From Cypionkella aquatica (GTDB taxonomy: Bacteria; Pseudomonadota; Alphaproteobacteria; Rhodobacterales; Rhodobacteraceae), in NCBI RefSeq assembly GCF_030161095.1, contig NZ_BSPP01000004.1, positions 372,001 through 436,000 on the forward strand: a stretch of 64,000 nucleotides of DNA, in the 5' to 3' direction. This document shows, in pieces, positions 51,826 through 60,406 of the stretch. A model generated the notes under the pieces. That model worked only from the letters and a program-made list of their open reading frames with translations. It was not told the DNA's origin and did not search any database. The translations under genes and the position numbers were made by a program. Numbering within the stretch: position 1 is the first letter of the stretch; each line of letters begins with the position of its first letter.

Positions 51826-53079
51826 ATGCCTGCTTTGTGCCGTGACTGTCTGACCGCCTTTGAAACCGGAGCCCGCTGCCCGCGCTGCCGCTCTCCGCGC
51901 GTGGTTGTTCATGCCGAGTTGAACCAGTTGAGCATCGCCCATATGGATTGCGATGCGTTTTATGCCTCGGTCGAAAAGCGGGACAACCCCGAACTGCGCG
52001 ACAAGGCGGTGATTGTGGGGGGTGGCACGCGGGGGGTGGTGTCGACCTGCTGTTATCTGGCGCGCATCCATGGCGTGCGGTCAGCGATGCCGATGTTTCA
52101 GGCGCTGAAACTGTGCCCCGAAGCGGTGGTGGTGAAGCCGCGCATGTCGGTTTATGTCGAGGCCTCGCGCGCGATCCGGGCGATGATGGAAGTTCTGACG
52201 CCAGCGATTGAACCGCTGAGCCTTGATGAGGCGTTTCTGGATCTGACCGGCACCGAGCGCCTGCATGGCGCGCCTGCGGCTGTGGTTCTGGCGCGGCTGT
52301 TGAAACAGATGGAGGATCAGCTTGGGCTGTCAGGCTCGGTCGGGTTGTCGCATAACAAGTTTCTGGCAAAGATCGCGTCAGACCTTGATAAGCCGCGCGG
52401 GTTCTCGGTGATTGGCCGCGCCGAGACCGAGTCGTTTCTGCGGCCCAAGCCCGTGCGGATCATCTGGGGGGTTGGCACGGCGGCGCAGGCTTCGCTGGAA
52501 AAGGCCGGGATTCGCACGATCAGCGATCTGCTGCGCTGGGATCGCGTTGATTTGACGGCGCGGTTTGGCAGTATGGGGGATCGGCTTTGGCATCTGGCGC
52601 GCGGCATCGACATGCGGCGGGTGAACCGCGATGAAAAGCTGAAGTCGATCAGCAAGGAAACCACGTTCTTTGAAGACACTTCGGACGGCGATCTGCTGGA
52701 CGGGCATCTGTGGCGGCTGGCCGAGCAGGTGGCGGATCGGGCCAAGGCCAAGGCTTTGGCGGGGCGGACGGTGACGCTGAAGCTGAAGCGGTCGGATTTT
52801 CAGCTGATCAGCCGGCGGCACAGCCTGTCCGATCCGACCCAACTTGGCGACCGCATCTACCGCGCCGCGCGGGCTTTGTTTGATCAGGTGGGCGACAAGG
52901 GGCCGTATCGGTTGATCGGGGTGGGGATCAGCGATCTTGCCCCAGAGGCCGAGGCCGATTTGTCTGCCGACCTGCTGGACCCCAACGCGGGCAAACGCGC
53001 GGCGGCCGAGCGGGCCACCGATGCCATCCGCGCCCGGTTTGGGCGTGAGGCGATTATCAAGGGGCGGGCATTGCGCTAG
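51826..53079 (+). CDS. dinB: DNA polymerase IV (Y-family) with N-terminal zinc ribbon
   Basis: Error-prone translesion polymerase, 417 residues. Start at 51826 (MPALCRDC). An N-terminal CRDC...CPRC ribbon (about residues 5-23) precedes the catalytic core, an addition I associate with alphaproteobacterial relatives. Core motifs: IAHMDCDAFYASVEKRDNP (first metal aspartate), YVEASRAIRAMM and LSLDEAFLDLTG (catalytic DE), then GSVGLSHNKFLAKIASDLDKP. Little-finger region ends GREAIIKGRALR. No clear LexA site was seen upstream. A terminator follows the stop. Confidence 0.93.
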   Translation: MPALCRDCLTAFETGARCPRCRSPRVVVHAELNQLSIAHMDCDAFYASVEKRDNPELRDKAVIVGGGTRGVVSTCCYLARIHGVRSAMPMFQALKLCPEAVVVKPRMSVYVEASRAIRAMMEVLTPAIEPLSLDEAFLDLTGTERLHGAPAAVVLARLLKQMEDQLGLSGSVGLSHNKFLAKIASDLDKPRGFSVIGRAETESFLRPKPVRIIWGVGTAAQASLEKAGIRTISDLLRWDRVDLTARFGSMGDRLWHLARGIDMRRVNRDEKLKSISKETTFFEDTSDGDLLDGHLWRLAEQVADRAKAKALAGRTVTLKLKRSDFQLISRRHSLSDPTQLGDRIYRAARALFDQVGDKGPYRLIGVGISDLAPEAEADLSADLLDPNAGKRAAAERATDAIRARFGREAIIKGRALR

Positions 53080-53084
53080 CGGGT

Positions 53085-53107
53085 GGTCCCAACTCGGGAC
53101 CTTTTTT
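53085..53107 (+). terminator. Rho-independent terminator after dinB
   Basis: GGTCCC (53085-53090) pairs with GGGACC (53096-53101), five-base loop, followed by six T. Confidence 0.85.
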
Positions 53108-53200
53108 ATCTGTTTTAGGTCAAGGACTTAGGTTTATGAAGTTAAGACATTTTTAACGAATGGCAGCAGATAGGGGGCGTTGCAGTAACCGCAATACCCT

Positions 53201-53229
53201 CGCCGCGCCGGATCAAGTCCGGCGCGGCG
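53201..53229. repeat. Twelve-pair hairpin, GGATCAAGTCC core
   Basis: CGCCGCGCCGGA and TCCGGCGCGGCG form a perfect stem around TCAAG. It lies 13 bases past the end of the minus-strand amidohydrolase gene and probably ends its transcript. The core is the reverse complement of the hairpin core at 55291-55301. Confidence 0.7.
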
Positions 53230-53241
53230 GCGTGTTGGGGG

Positions 53242-54099
53242 TTATTCGGCCGCGAGCGGCAGGCTGGCGCGGCCAATGCCTGCGATTTCGGCGATGACCT
53301 CGGCCATCAGCGCGCGGAAATCCTCAAAGCCGCCATGTGGGGTGATCGTGGCCTCGTCCATATACAGGCCGCGATCTATTTCCACCTGAATGACATGGCG
53401 GCGGGCCGAGGGGCGACCGTAGCTTTGCGCGATGAACGCCCCCGCGAAGGGGGTGTTGCGGGCGACGCGCAGGCCGGTGCGCTGAAAGGCTGCCTCGACG
53501 TGATCCATGACATGCCGCCCCGCCGCAGCCCCAAAGCGATCGCCCAATACGACATCGGGTTTTGGCTGGCCCGGACGACCGTGGCCGTCAATCGCCTCGT
53601 GCGGCATCGAGTGGCAGTCGATCAGCACCGCCTCGCCAAAGCGCGCATGCGTTTCGTCCAGCAACTGCCGCAGGGCGCGGTGATAGGGGTGCCAGACCTG
53701 CGCCACCCGGAACTCGGCCTCGGCAAGCGGCAGTTTCCCGCGATAGATCAACCGCCCGCCCGAGACCACGCGGGGAATCACCCCAAGCCCGGACGAGATG
53801 CGTGGATTGTGCGGCACCCGCGAGATGCCTTCGATCACGGCAGGGTCAAATTCATCCGGCGCGCGGTTCAGATCAAGATAGGCGCGCGGCACATCGGTCA
53901 GCAAAAGCGGCGCACCATGCAGCGGCGCTGCGCCAAACACCTGATCCACAAAGGCATCTTCTGAAGACCGGATCGCGTGGGCAGACAGCACGGTTTGCGC
54001 CAGAAATGCCGCCGAATAGCTGCGCCCGCTGTGTGGCGAGGCGAACACGACTGCCGTATCTTGCCGCACAGGGCGAAGGATTCGATAGATCTGCGACAC
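53242..54099 (-). CDS. N-formylglutamate amidohydrolase family protein
   Basis: 285 residues; GTG start with AGGAG six bases upstream. Family pattern: VVFASPHSGRSYSAAFL near the start, HNPRISSGLGVIPRVVSGGRLIYRGKL in the middle, YHRALRQLLDETHARFGEAVLIDCHSMPH (metal or catalytic DCHSMP) and YMDEATITPH near the end. N-formylglutamate amidohydrolases (HutG-type) release glutamate in histidine breakdown, but no hut genes are adjacent, so the true substrate is uncertain. Stands alone on its strand. Confidence 0.87.
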   Translation of the reverse strand: MSQIYRILRPVRQDTAVVFASPHSGRSYSAAFLAQTVLSAHAIRSSEDAFVDQVFGAAPLHGAPLLLTDVPRAYLDLNRAPDEFDPAVIEGISRVPHNPRISSGLGVIPRVVSGGRLIYRGKLPLAEAEFRVAQVWHPYHRALRQLLDETHARFGEAVLIDCHSMPHEAIDGHGRPGQPKPDVVLGDRFGAAAGRHVMDHVEAAFQRTGLRVARNTPFAGAFIAQSYGRPSARRHVIQVEIDRGLYMDEATITPHGGFEDFRALMAEVIAEIAGIGRASLPLAAE

Positions 54100-54165
54100 G
54101 CCACACTCCTGTTACTTTGTGATATAACTGCAAAATATCCTTTGCCGATACCCCCCTTTACCCCC

Positions 54166-54194
54166 TTGAACAGCCCGCCGACTCTGTTTATAGC
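54166..54194 (+). promoter_or_regulatory. Sigma-70 promoter for the tRNA-Val/rpmJ region
   Basis: TTGAAC (54166-54171) and TATAGC (54189-54194) with a 17-base spacer, about 88 bases before the tRNA gene. Confidence 0.55.
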
Positions 54195-54281
54195 CCAGCC
54201 ATCCGACGCGGTTCCGCCCGCGTCCTTTTGTTTGAGCCTTGCGGCTGGGACAGAAAGTCAGGGCGGGAACGTCAGGTTTGT

Positions 54282-54356
54282 GGGCGGTTAGCTCAGCGGT
54301 AGAGCACTACGTTGACATCGTAGTGGCCACTGGTTCGATCCCAGTACCGCCCACCA
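54282..54356 (+). tRNA. tRNA-Val (anticodon GAC)
   Basis: 75 bases with encoded CCA. Acceptor GGGCGGT/ACCGCCC pairs perfectly; D arm has AGCTCAGCGGTAGAGC; the anticodon stem CTACG/CGTAG holds loop TTGACAT, giving GAC; the T arm has the GGTTCGATCC signature. Followed closely by rpmJ. Confidence 0.96.
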
Positions 54357-54430
54357 TTCACCGTCTCCGGCAACGGGGGCAACGCTTTTCAACTGGCGCG
54401 AAGACGCGCCGCGAACAAGGGAGATGCGAT

Positions 54431-54556
54431 ATGAAAGTTGCAAACTCGCTCCGCTCGCTGAAGACGCGTCATCGTGATTGCCAGGTCGTGCGCCGTAAAG
54501 GCCGCGTCTATGTGATCAACAAGACGCAAAAGCGCTACAAGGCCCGTCAGGGTTGA
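54431..54556 (+). CDS. rpmJ: 50S ribosomal protein L36 (zinc-free type)
   Basis: 41 residues: [20 protein letters not shown], then [21 protein letters not shown]. Only one cysteine remains, so the zinc-ribbon ligands of classic L36 are missing; this is the YkgO-like form, which I take as usual in alphaproteobacteria. It sits 74 bases after the tRNA-Val gene and may share its promoter. A clear terminator follows. Confidence 0.96.
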   Translation: MKVANSLRSLKTRHRDCQVVRRKGRVYVINKTQKRYKARQG

Positions 54557-54579
54557 ACAGTGCCAGCAGCTTAGAATAG

Positions 54580-54609
54580 GCCGCCGAGAGCAATCTCTGG
54601 CGGCTTTTT
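54580..54609 (+). terminator. Rho-independent terminator after rpmJ
   Basis: GCCGCC (54580-54585) pairs with GGCGGC (54599-54604), with an inner AGAG/CTCT stem and one bulged G, then five T. Confidence 0.85.
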
Positions 54610-54630
54610 CAATTCCCAAAGGATCACAGC

Positions 54631-55263
54631 ATGCACCCCAATCCCGCGTTTCGCAGCACGCCGCCCGAGGATAATCTGGCTTTTGCCCGCGCTAAGGGAT
54701 TTGGGATTCTGTCGGTGAATGGCGTGGATGGCCCGCTGGCCGCGCATGTGCCGTTTCTGCTGTCAGCCGATGCGGGCTTTGCCGAGCTGCATCTGGCGCG
54801 CTCTAACCCGGTGGCGCGGGCCTGTCTGGCGGGGCCGATTGCGGCGGTGATCATGATATCCGGGGCCGATGCCTATATCTCGCCCGATTGGTATGGCGTC
54901 GACGAACAGGTGCCGACGTGGAATTACATCGCGGTGCATCTGCGTGGAACGCTGTCGGCCCTGCCCGGTGAGTCGCTGCGCGGCCATGTCGATGCGGTGT
55001 CCGCCGAGCATGAAAACCGGCTGTTGCCGAAGAAACCGTGGACCTCGGACAAGATGAGCAGTGACGGGATGGCGCGGTTCATGCGGATGATTCTGCCGTT
55101 TCGGTTTGATGTGGCTGCGGTCGATGGCACATGGAAGCTGAACCAGAACAAGGCGGCAGAGGTGCGGGCGCGGGCGGCAGATCATCTGGCGCAGCAGGAC
55201 GACAGCGGTGCGCAGGCGATTGCTGCGCTGATGCGCGCGGCGCTGGCCAGAGATCGGGACTGA
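54631..55263 (+). CDS. PaiB-like FMN-binding negative transcriptional regulator
   Basis: 210 residues of the FMN_bind_2 family. MHPNPAFR at the start, LAAHVPFLL and ARSNPVARA, then AAVIMISGADAYISPDWYGVDEQVPTWNYIAVHLRGTL, which is the most conserved region, and later MARFMRMILPFRFDVAAVDGTWKLNQNK. PaiB of Bacillus represses sporulation and protease genes, but many family members are plain flavin split-barrel proteins without a proven regulatory role. Lone gene, convergent with the caspase-fold gene. Confidence 0.9.
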   Translation: MHPNPAFRSTPPEDNLAFARAKGFGILSVNGVDGPLAAHVPFLLSADAGFAELHLARSNPVARACLAGPIAAVIMISGADAYISPDWYGVDEQVPTWNYIAVHLRGTLSALPGESLRGHVDAVSAEHENRLLPKKPWTSDKMSSDGMARFMRMILPFRFDVAAVDGTWKLNQNKAAEVRARAADHLAQQDDSGAQAIAALMRAALARDRD

Positions 55264-55278
55264 CGCCAGCCCGCAAAG

Positions 55279-55313
55279 CCACGCCGCCCCGGACTTGATC
55301 CGGGGCCCCGTGG
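55279..55313. terminator. Bidirectional hairpin, GGACTTGATCC core
   Basis: GCCCCGGA pairs with TCCGGGGC (55286-55293/55299-55306) around CTTGA, inside an outer CCACG/CGTGG stem (55279-55283/55309-55313). Lies exactly between two converging genes. Same core as the hairpin at 53201. Confidence 0.7.
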
Positions 55314-55314
55314 T

Positions 55315-58300
55315 TCATTGCAACGGCGTCAGCGCGGCAACCGGCACCCAGCCCAGCGCGCGGCCATCTTTGGCAATGCGGGCGAAACCGTCTTGCTCTT
55401 CGATCTTGTAGACGCCGGAAAACACGCCCGCCGCGATCACTTGGGTCTGGGTGCCGCCGGGCGCATCCAGCACTGCCGTGCCGCCCGCAACCACATGCGT
55501 CAAGGTGGCAGGGAAGCTTTCGGCGCTGGCACCCAGAACGGAAACCTTTGATCCCAAAGCAAAATCTGAACCCTTGATCGACATTTGCGGCACTTGGCGC
55601 AGCCCAAAGGCGGCAAAGGAAACCTCGGGGACTTTCAGATCCAGAAAGCTGGCGAGTTCGGTGACTTCGATCGTTGCATTGCCGTTGGTATCGGCCTTGC
55701 CCATCGCATCCAGCATCGCCCATGTCATCACGCCGTGGCCCTGATAGCCTTCCAAAGCGGGCGCATCGTCGGTGGAGGCCGACAGGATCGTGCGCCCCAT
55801 TGCCCGCGTCAGGCGTTCCACCGCCGCCGATTGCGCCATCGCGGCATCGACCGACCGCGTTCCGGTCAGGCTGCCGCTTTCACAGGTGTCATAGATCATC
55901 ACCGATTTCTTCGCCTTGACCCGTGCTGCCCATTCCTGCCAGCGATCCTGATCAATGCCTTTGGTGCGGATCGGATCATCGCCTTCAAAGCGGAAATCCT
56001 GCGGGATGAAGTAATATTTGCCCTCGACCGTCTTGCCGTGCCCCGCGAGGAAAAACAGGAACACATCCTGCGATTTGGCTTGTTTGCCCATATCCGTGAA
56101 AGCCGCGTCGAGCTTGGCTTCGGTCACATCGCGGTCCAGCAGGGTCACGACATTTACCGATTTGAACAGGCCCGCGCCGGATTTTTTCATAGCCTCGGCA
56201 AAGGCTTGCGCGTCGGCCGCGGCGTATTTCAACTGCAAGCGACCGTCGGCGTAATCGTTCACGCCGACCGCCAAAACATGCAGGACGGGCGGTTCCGAAC
56301 TGGCCACCCCGTCCCACGTCACGGTCATTTGCCGCGCTGGTGAGGCAAGCAGACCGGCGGCGTTATAGGCCACCACCTCGATGATATTCTCGCCGGGGTC
56401 CAGCGCCACGCGGGTCTTGGCGGTGGGCAGGTCTTCGTCCAGTGCCACCGGCGCGCGGGTGGGCTGCACCTCGACCGTCATGCCGTTCAGCCGCCATTCG
56501 ACGCGACCGATACCGCCGCCTTCGTCCTGCAATTCAATCTCGACCTCAAAGTCAGGCTCCGACGACTTTGCACTTGGCAGTTTGAACCGTGTGATCGGTG
56601 CGGGGCCAGAGCCCAAAACGCGGGTCACGTCCAGTTCGGCGGCGGCCTTGGCGACTAGACCATCCGGGTCGCCCGCCAGTTTCGCGGCCACCAGATCGGG
56701 GCGATACAAAGCCTGATAGACCTGATCGACCGAGAAGGCCCGCAGACCGTTGGAAACGGACACCAGTTGCGCGCCATTGGGCGAGGCCGCAAAGAAGCCT
56801 TCGGGCGTCAGCATCAGCCATTCGCCATCTGGGGTCGCCAGAAACTCGGCCAGAAGTGCCCCGGTTTTCAGATCATAGGCGCGGTGCAGGCCGACCGGAT
56901 CAAGCACCACCCCAACGCGCCCACCCAGCACAGCCGCCCGTGCGCCTTCAACATTCAAGGCCCGGAACTGCGCGTTCAAATCGTCGGAATAGGGCAGCGA
57001 AGGATCGTAATCCATCTCGGCCAGAACGGCGTTGGTTTCATCCTGACCAAGTGGGATTTGCGTCAGGGTTTTCATATCGAAGGCGGCGGCCAAACCTTCT
57101 TCAAGGCCGGAATACAGGTAAAACCTGTCGCCGACAGGTTCGATCTGTTCTTCGACACCAAAGCCTGCGTCTGTCATCTGGACCCGCGTTTCCAGCCGAC
57201 CCTGTGCGAGATCCCAAACCCAGACCCCGCCTGCGCCATCCGTGGTGAAAAAGCGGCTGCCATCCAGCAGTGCTGTGCCGTTTTGCGCAGTGACGAGCGG
57301 CGTCGCGAAGGTGGCTTGTTTCACCAGGGTTCCGGCATCGAGGCTGAGAATATCGCTGCCTTGCGAGCCGATCAGCACAAGGCTGCCATCGGGGGCAAAG
57401 CTGATCCGGTCCAGCGCAGACATGGCGCGGGGCATGCCTTTGGCCTGCGCCTGCGCCGTATCATCCAGCGTCACCTCGGCCAGCAAGGCGCCATCGGCAA
57501 GGTTCAGCACGGCAAGATAGGCAACATAGGGATCAGACTGCGTGCTGGAATAGGCCATTGTTTTGCCATCGGGCGCGATATCCAGCGTCATCACCCGATA
57601 AACCGTTGCAGGCAGATCAATGCGGCGGCTGCCAGTTTCGGTAATCACATCCAGCCAATTCTCGGGTTTGTAAAAGCCATCGCTTTGCTGCACCAAGCGG
57701 CTGCCCGCCATCACCAACGTGCCATCCGGGCCAAGCGCAATCGTCGTGACGGCCGAGGTCAATGCCAGTGGGTATTCCGGCGGCGGACCTTCGGGAACGC
57801 GGGCGATGATCTCGCCAGTCAGGCCGCGACGCACCAGCCCGCCTTGGCTGTTGGCGGCGAAGATTTCTGCCGAATCAGCGCTGAAGCGCAGCTTATGTGC
57901 GGGTTCCGCGATCGCGGACAGGGCCGCACCCGTCGCAAGGTTCCAGAGGCGGATCTGCATCCCATCTGTCAGGGCCAGCATTTTGCCATCGGGCGAGATC
58001 ACCATATCCAGCACCGGGCCTTTGAACGGATGCAGGCGGCGCAGTTCTGCCCCGGTCAGCGCATCCAACAGCGCGATATGGCCCGAGGTATAGCCTGCCA
58101 TGATCAGATTTGTGCCGGGCAGCAGGGTGGCTTGGGTCAGGTCGGCTTGCTTGACCTTGCGGATCAGCCGATGGCTGCGCATGTCCCACAGGGCCAGTTC
58201 GGCGTTGAAGCCATTGGCCAACACGGTCAGCATCACCGTGCCATCCCGCGCAAAGCTGATCGAGTGGAGCGAAACATCATCTTGCGCGACGTAGTAATGC

Positions 58301-59415
58301 GGGTTGGAGGGCACCAGCTCGAACCCGGTGGGGTGTTGCTGTTGCGCGTCGGTCAGCGCGGCCAGTGGCAAGTCATAACGGGTCAGCGGATCGGTCGCCG
58401 TGGGAGCAATCACCCCCCACAGATCCCCTTGCCGCACGGGGACCACACCGCCGTCATGCCGCCAGAAATCGTCAAACTGCGGCTCTGCCACCAGCTTGCC
58501 GTCTGGTGTGATAAAGCCACGTTTGTCGCCGATCAGCACGCCCGCCAATCCATCGGCAAAGCCATAGGCACGGTCAAAGGTGGCTGGGATAACCATCTGA
58601 TTCTGGTGGTTTATATAGCCCCACTTGCCGCCTGCCACCTGCACCGGGGCCAGGCCTTCGGAAAAATCGCCCGCCGCCGTGTAATCGCCGCCAATCTCGA
58701 CATCGACGCCATAAGGCGTGGCATAGCCCCAGCCCTGCGCCGTCTGCACCGCCGCATAGCCATCATGCACAGCGCGCATCGCCACAAATGCCGCTGTGCT
58801 GTCATCGCCAATCACCATTGCGCCATCGGCACAGTTGATTTGCACCCAACCGCCCGGCAGCTTGAGAGCGACCATACCTTCCGACGGCGGCAGCGCGTCT
58901 TGCACATCCGGCAGGGTTTGCACGAAAGCCTCGTTGCTGCCGGAATTTGGGCTGCCCGAGTAGCTGACAAACGTGTTGTTCTGGGTGCCAGTGATGCAGC
59001 GGTCGTCATTACCCAGTATAGTATCAAACGGCAAAGGGTTGGCCTCGAACGCGCCCTGCGGGTTCAGCGCATACCACAGGCCCTGATATTTGAACGGCGT
59101 ATAGGCGGCAGGCTTGCCGATGGCGTCATAGTCAAAGCCCGCAACCTCGGCGCCGGTGCCATCCAGCATCCCCCATTTCCCGGCCTTTTGCAGCGGGAAC
59201 CAGCCTTGCGCGGCATCGCCCACCGCTTGATATTCGGGCTGGGCCGCCCATGTGCCATCAGCCGCCATCAAGCCCCAGACATCGCCTTGCTTTAGCGGCA
59301 CCACGCCCTGACTTGCCGCTTGGGCGTCTTGAAAGCTGGGCTGCACCACCCACTGAAAGGCATCTTCGGCAGCGGCGGGAGAGGCAAGGAAGGCAGCAAG
59401 GATAAGGGCGCGCAC
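55315..59415 (-). CDS. Exported caspase-family protein with WG repeats, WD40-like propeller and SH3-like C terminus
   Basis: 1366 residues from GTG 59415, with CGGAG eight bases upstream and a signal peptide (RALILAAFLASPAAA-ED). WG repeats fill about 20-370 (GVVPLKQGDVWGLMAADGTWAAQPEYQ and GWFPLQKAGKWGMLDGTG units). A WD40-type propeller follows (about 390-880). After an Ig-like stretch (DEGGGIGRVEWRLNGMTVEVQP) comes a C14 caspase domain (about 1060-1290) with the dyad His1126 (FFLAGHGK) and Cys1178 (IYDTCESG). The last 65 residues look like a bacterial SH3 fold. It appears to be a protease with recognition repeats, probably periplasmic. Substrate and trigger unknown; no partner gene is adjacent. 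Confidence 0.87.
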   Translation of the reverse strand: MRALILAAFLASPAAAEDAFQWVVQPSFQDAQAASQGVVPLKQGDVWGLMAADGTWAAQPEYQAVGDAAQGWFPLQKAGKWGMLDGTGAEVAGFDYDAIGKPAAYTPFKYQGLWYALNPQGAFEANPLPFDTILGNDDRCITGTQNNTFVSYSGSPNSGSNEAFVQTLPDVQDALPPSEGMVALKLPGGWVQINCADGAMVIGDDSTAAFVAMRAVHDGYAAVQTAQGWGYATPYGVDVEIGGDYTAAGDFSEGLAPVQVAGGKWGYINHQNQMVIPATFDRAYGFADGLAGVLIGDKRGFITPDGKLVAEPQFDDFWRHDGGVVPVRQGDLWGVIAPTATDPLTRYDLPLAALTDAQQQHPTGFELVPSNPHYYVAQDDVSLHSISFARDGTVMLTVLANGFNAELALWDMRSHRLIRKVKQADLTQATLLPGTNLIMAGYTSGHIALLDALTGAELRRLHPFKGPVLDMVISPDGKMLALTDGMQIRLWNLATGAALSAIAEPAHKLRFSADSAEIFAANSQGGLVRRGLTGEIIARVPEGPPPEYPLALTSAVTTIALGPDGTLVMAGSRLVQQSDGFYKPENWLDVITETGSRRIDLPATVYRVMTLDIAPDGKTMAYSSTQSDPYVAYLAVLNLADGALLAEVTLDDTAQAQAKGMPRAMSALDRISFAPDGSLVLIGSQGSDILSLDAGTLVKQATFATPLVTAQNGTALLDGSRFFTTDGAGGVWVWDLAQGRLETRVQMTDAGFGVEEQIEPVGDRFYLYSGLEEGLAAAFDMKTLTQIPLGQDETNAVLAEMDYDPSLPYSDDLNAQFRALNVEGARAAVLGGRVGVVLDPVGLHRAYDLKTGALLAEFLATPDGEWLMLTPEGFFAASPNGAQLVSVSNGLRAFSVDQVYQALYRPDLVAAKLAGDPDGLVAKAAAELDVTRVLGSGPAPITRFKLPSAKSSEPDFEVEIELQDEGGGIGRVEWRLNGMTVEVQPTRAPVALDEDLPTAKTRVALDPGENIIEVVAYNAAGLLASPARQMTVTWDGVASSEPPVLHVLAVGVNDYADGRLQLKYAAADAQAFAEAMKKSGAGLFKSVNVVTLLDRDVTEAKLDAAFTDMGKQAKSQDVFLFFLAGHGKTVEGKYYFIPQDFRFEGDDPIRTKGIDQDRWQEWAARVKAKKSVMIYDTCESGSLTGTRSVDAAMAQSAAVERLTRAMGRTILSASTDDAPALEGYQGHGVMTWAMLDAMGKADTNGNATIEVTELASFLDLKVPEVSFAAFGLRQVPQMSIKGSDFALGSKVSVLGASAESFPATLTHVVAGGTAVLDAPGGTQTQVIAAGVFSGVYKIEEQDGFARIAKDGRALGWVPVAALTPLQ

Positions 59416-59550
59416 GGGTAGCTCCGGGTTCGGGTTGCCAAAGGGTGCGCTGGCTGGGGCGTTTGGGCAACTGACAAGTGTTGTCATGCGGGCAATAGCG
59501 CGGCTTAACTGGCCGCAATCACACGAATCACAGCCAAGATCGGATCTGCC

Positions 59551-60159
59551 ATGCGCCTTTACACCTCTCCTGCCACGCCGTTTGGCCGCAAAGTCTTGGC
59601 GCTGATCCTTGAGCTTGGGCTAGAGGGCCGGATCGAGATGGTGAATGTGATGGGCACGCCTTTGGCCCCCGGATCGCTGCCCGTCGATCAAAACCCGCTG
59701 GGCAAGATCCCCGCGCTGCAAACTGACGCTGGCGCGATCTATGACAGCCGGGTGATTTGCCGCTATCTCAACGACTTCGCCGGGGGGGCGATGTATCCGA
59801 CAGGGCCCGCAATCTGGGCCTGCCTGACCCGCGAAGCCACCGTGGACGGTATTCTGGAGGCCGCACTGGCAATGGTTTACGAGGTGCGGCTGCGCCCGGC
59901 GGACAAGCAATTCCCCGATTGGATCGAGGCGCAATGGGCCAAAGCCGCCCGCGCGCTGGATCTGATCGAGGCCGAATGGCAGCCACATTTGCACGGCCCG
60001 TTGGAAATGCCGCAGATCGGGCTGGCTTGCGCGCTGGAATACCTCGACTTCCGGCTGGGGGTGCGGAATTGGCGTGAGGGGCGGCCGATGCTGGCAGCTT
60101 GGCTTGCCGAATTTGCCAAACGTCCGGCACTTTTGGCGACGCAACCGGTCGCGGTCTGA
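59551..60159 (+). CDS. Glutathione S-transferase family protein
   Basis: 202 residues. Thioredoxin-like N domain MRLYTSPATPFGRKVLALILELGLEGRIEMVNV, with the SP(x)TPFGRK active-site Ser region, then DQNPLGKIPALQTDAGAIYDSRVICRYLND (glutathione-binding cis-Pro and DS motif). An all-helical C domain ends ARALDLIEAEW and later RPMLAAWLAEFAKRPALLAT. Substrate not predictable. Stands alone upstream of petABC. Confidence 0.92.
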   Translation: MRLYTSPATPFGRKVLALILELGLEGRIEMVNVMGTPLAPGSLPVDQNPLGKIPALQTDAGAIYDSRVICRYLNDFAGGAMYPTGPAIWACLTREATVDGILEAALAMVYEVRLRPADKQFPDWIEAQWAKAARALDLIEAEWQPHLHGPLEMPQIGLACALEYLDFRLGVRNWREGRPMLAAWLAEFAKRPALLATQPVAV

Positions 60160-60368
60160 GTCTCTAAATCCGACAAAAACACTTTATTTGCAGCAAATCC
60201 GGGCGAATCGGCGGTCCATGGGAAAGTTTTGCGTCGCTTCAAGGTCGCAGAGAGCGAAAAGCTGATTTCCGCCGCCCCTGCGCGGCTTTGTCCGCTGGAC
60301 GCCCGCGCTTTCTGTGGCTAAACCCGGCCTTGTAAGGCACCGGGAAACCGGGGCCTCGGCTATATATA

Positions 60369-60387
60369 GGTCGCACGCCATGCGACC
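60369..60387 (+). promoter_or_regulatory. Leader hairpin in front of petA
   Basis: GGTCGCA (60369-60375) pairs with TGCGACC (60381-60387) around CGCCA, just before the GAAGGGAGAA ribosome-binding site and directly after TATATATA. It could affect translation of petA. Confidence 0.4.
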
Positions 60388-60406
60388 TTTGAAGGGAGAA
60401 GTTCTC

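Noticed and set aside
56767-59295. An 842-codon open frame on the plus strand opposite the caspase-fold gene
   Set aside because: No signal peptide, no family motif, poor composition; it mirrors a long GC-rich gene on the other strand with clear domains.
60361-60368. TATATATA as the petABC -10 box
   Set aside because: No -35 box at the right distance; the nearest TTGTAA is 25 bases away.
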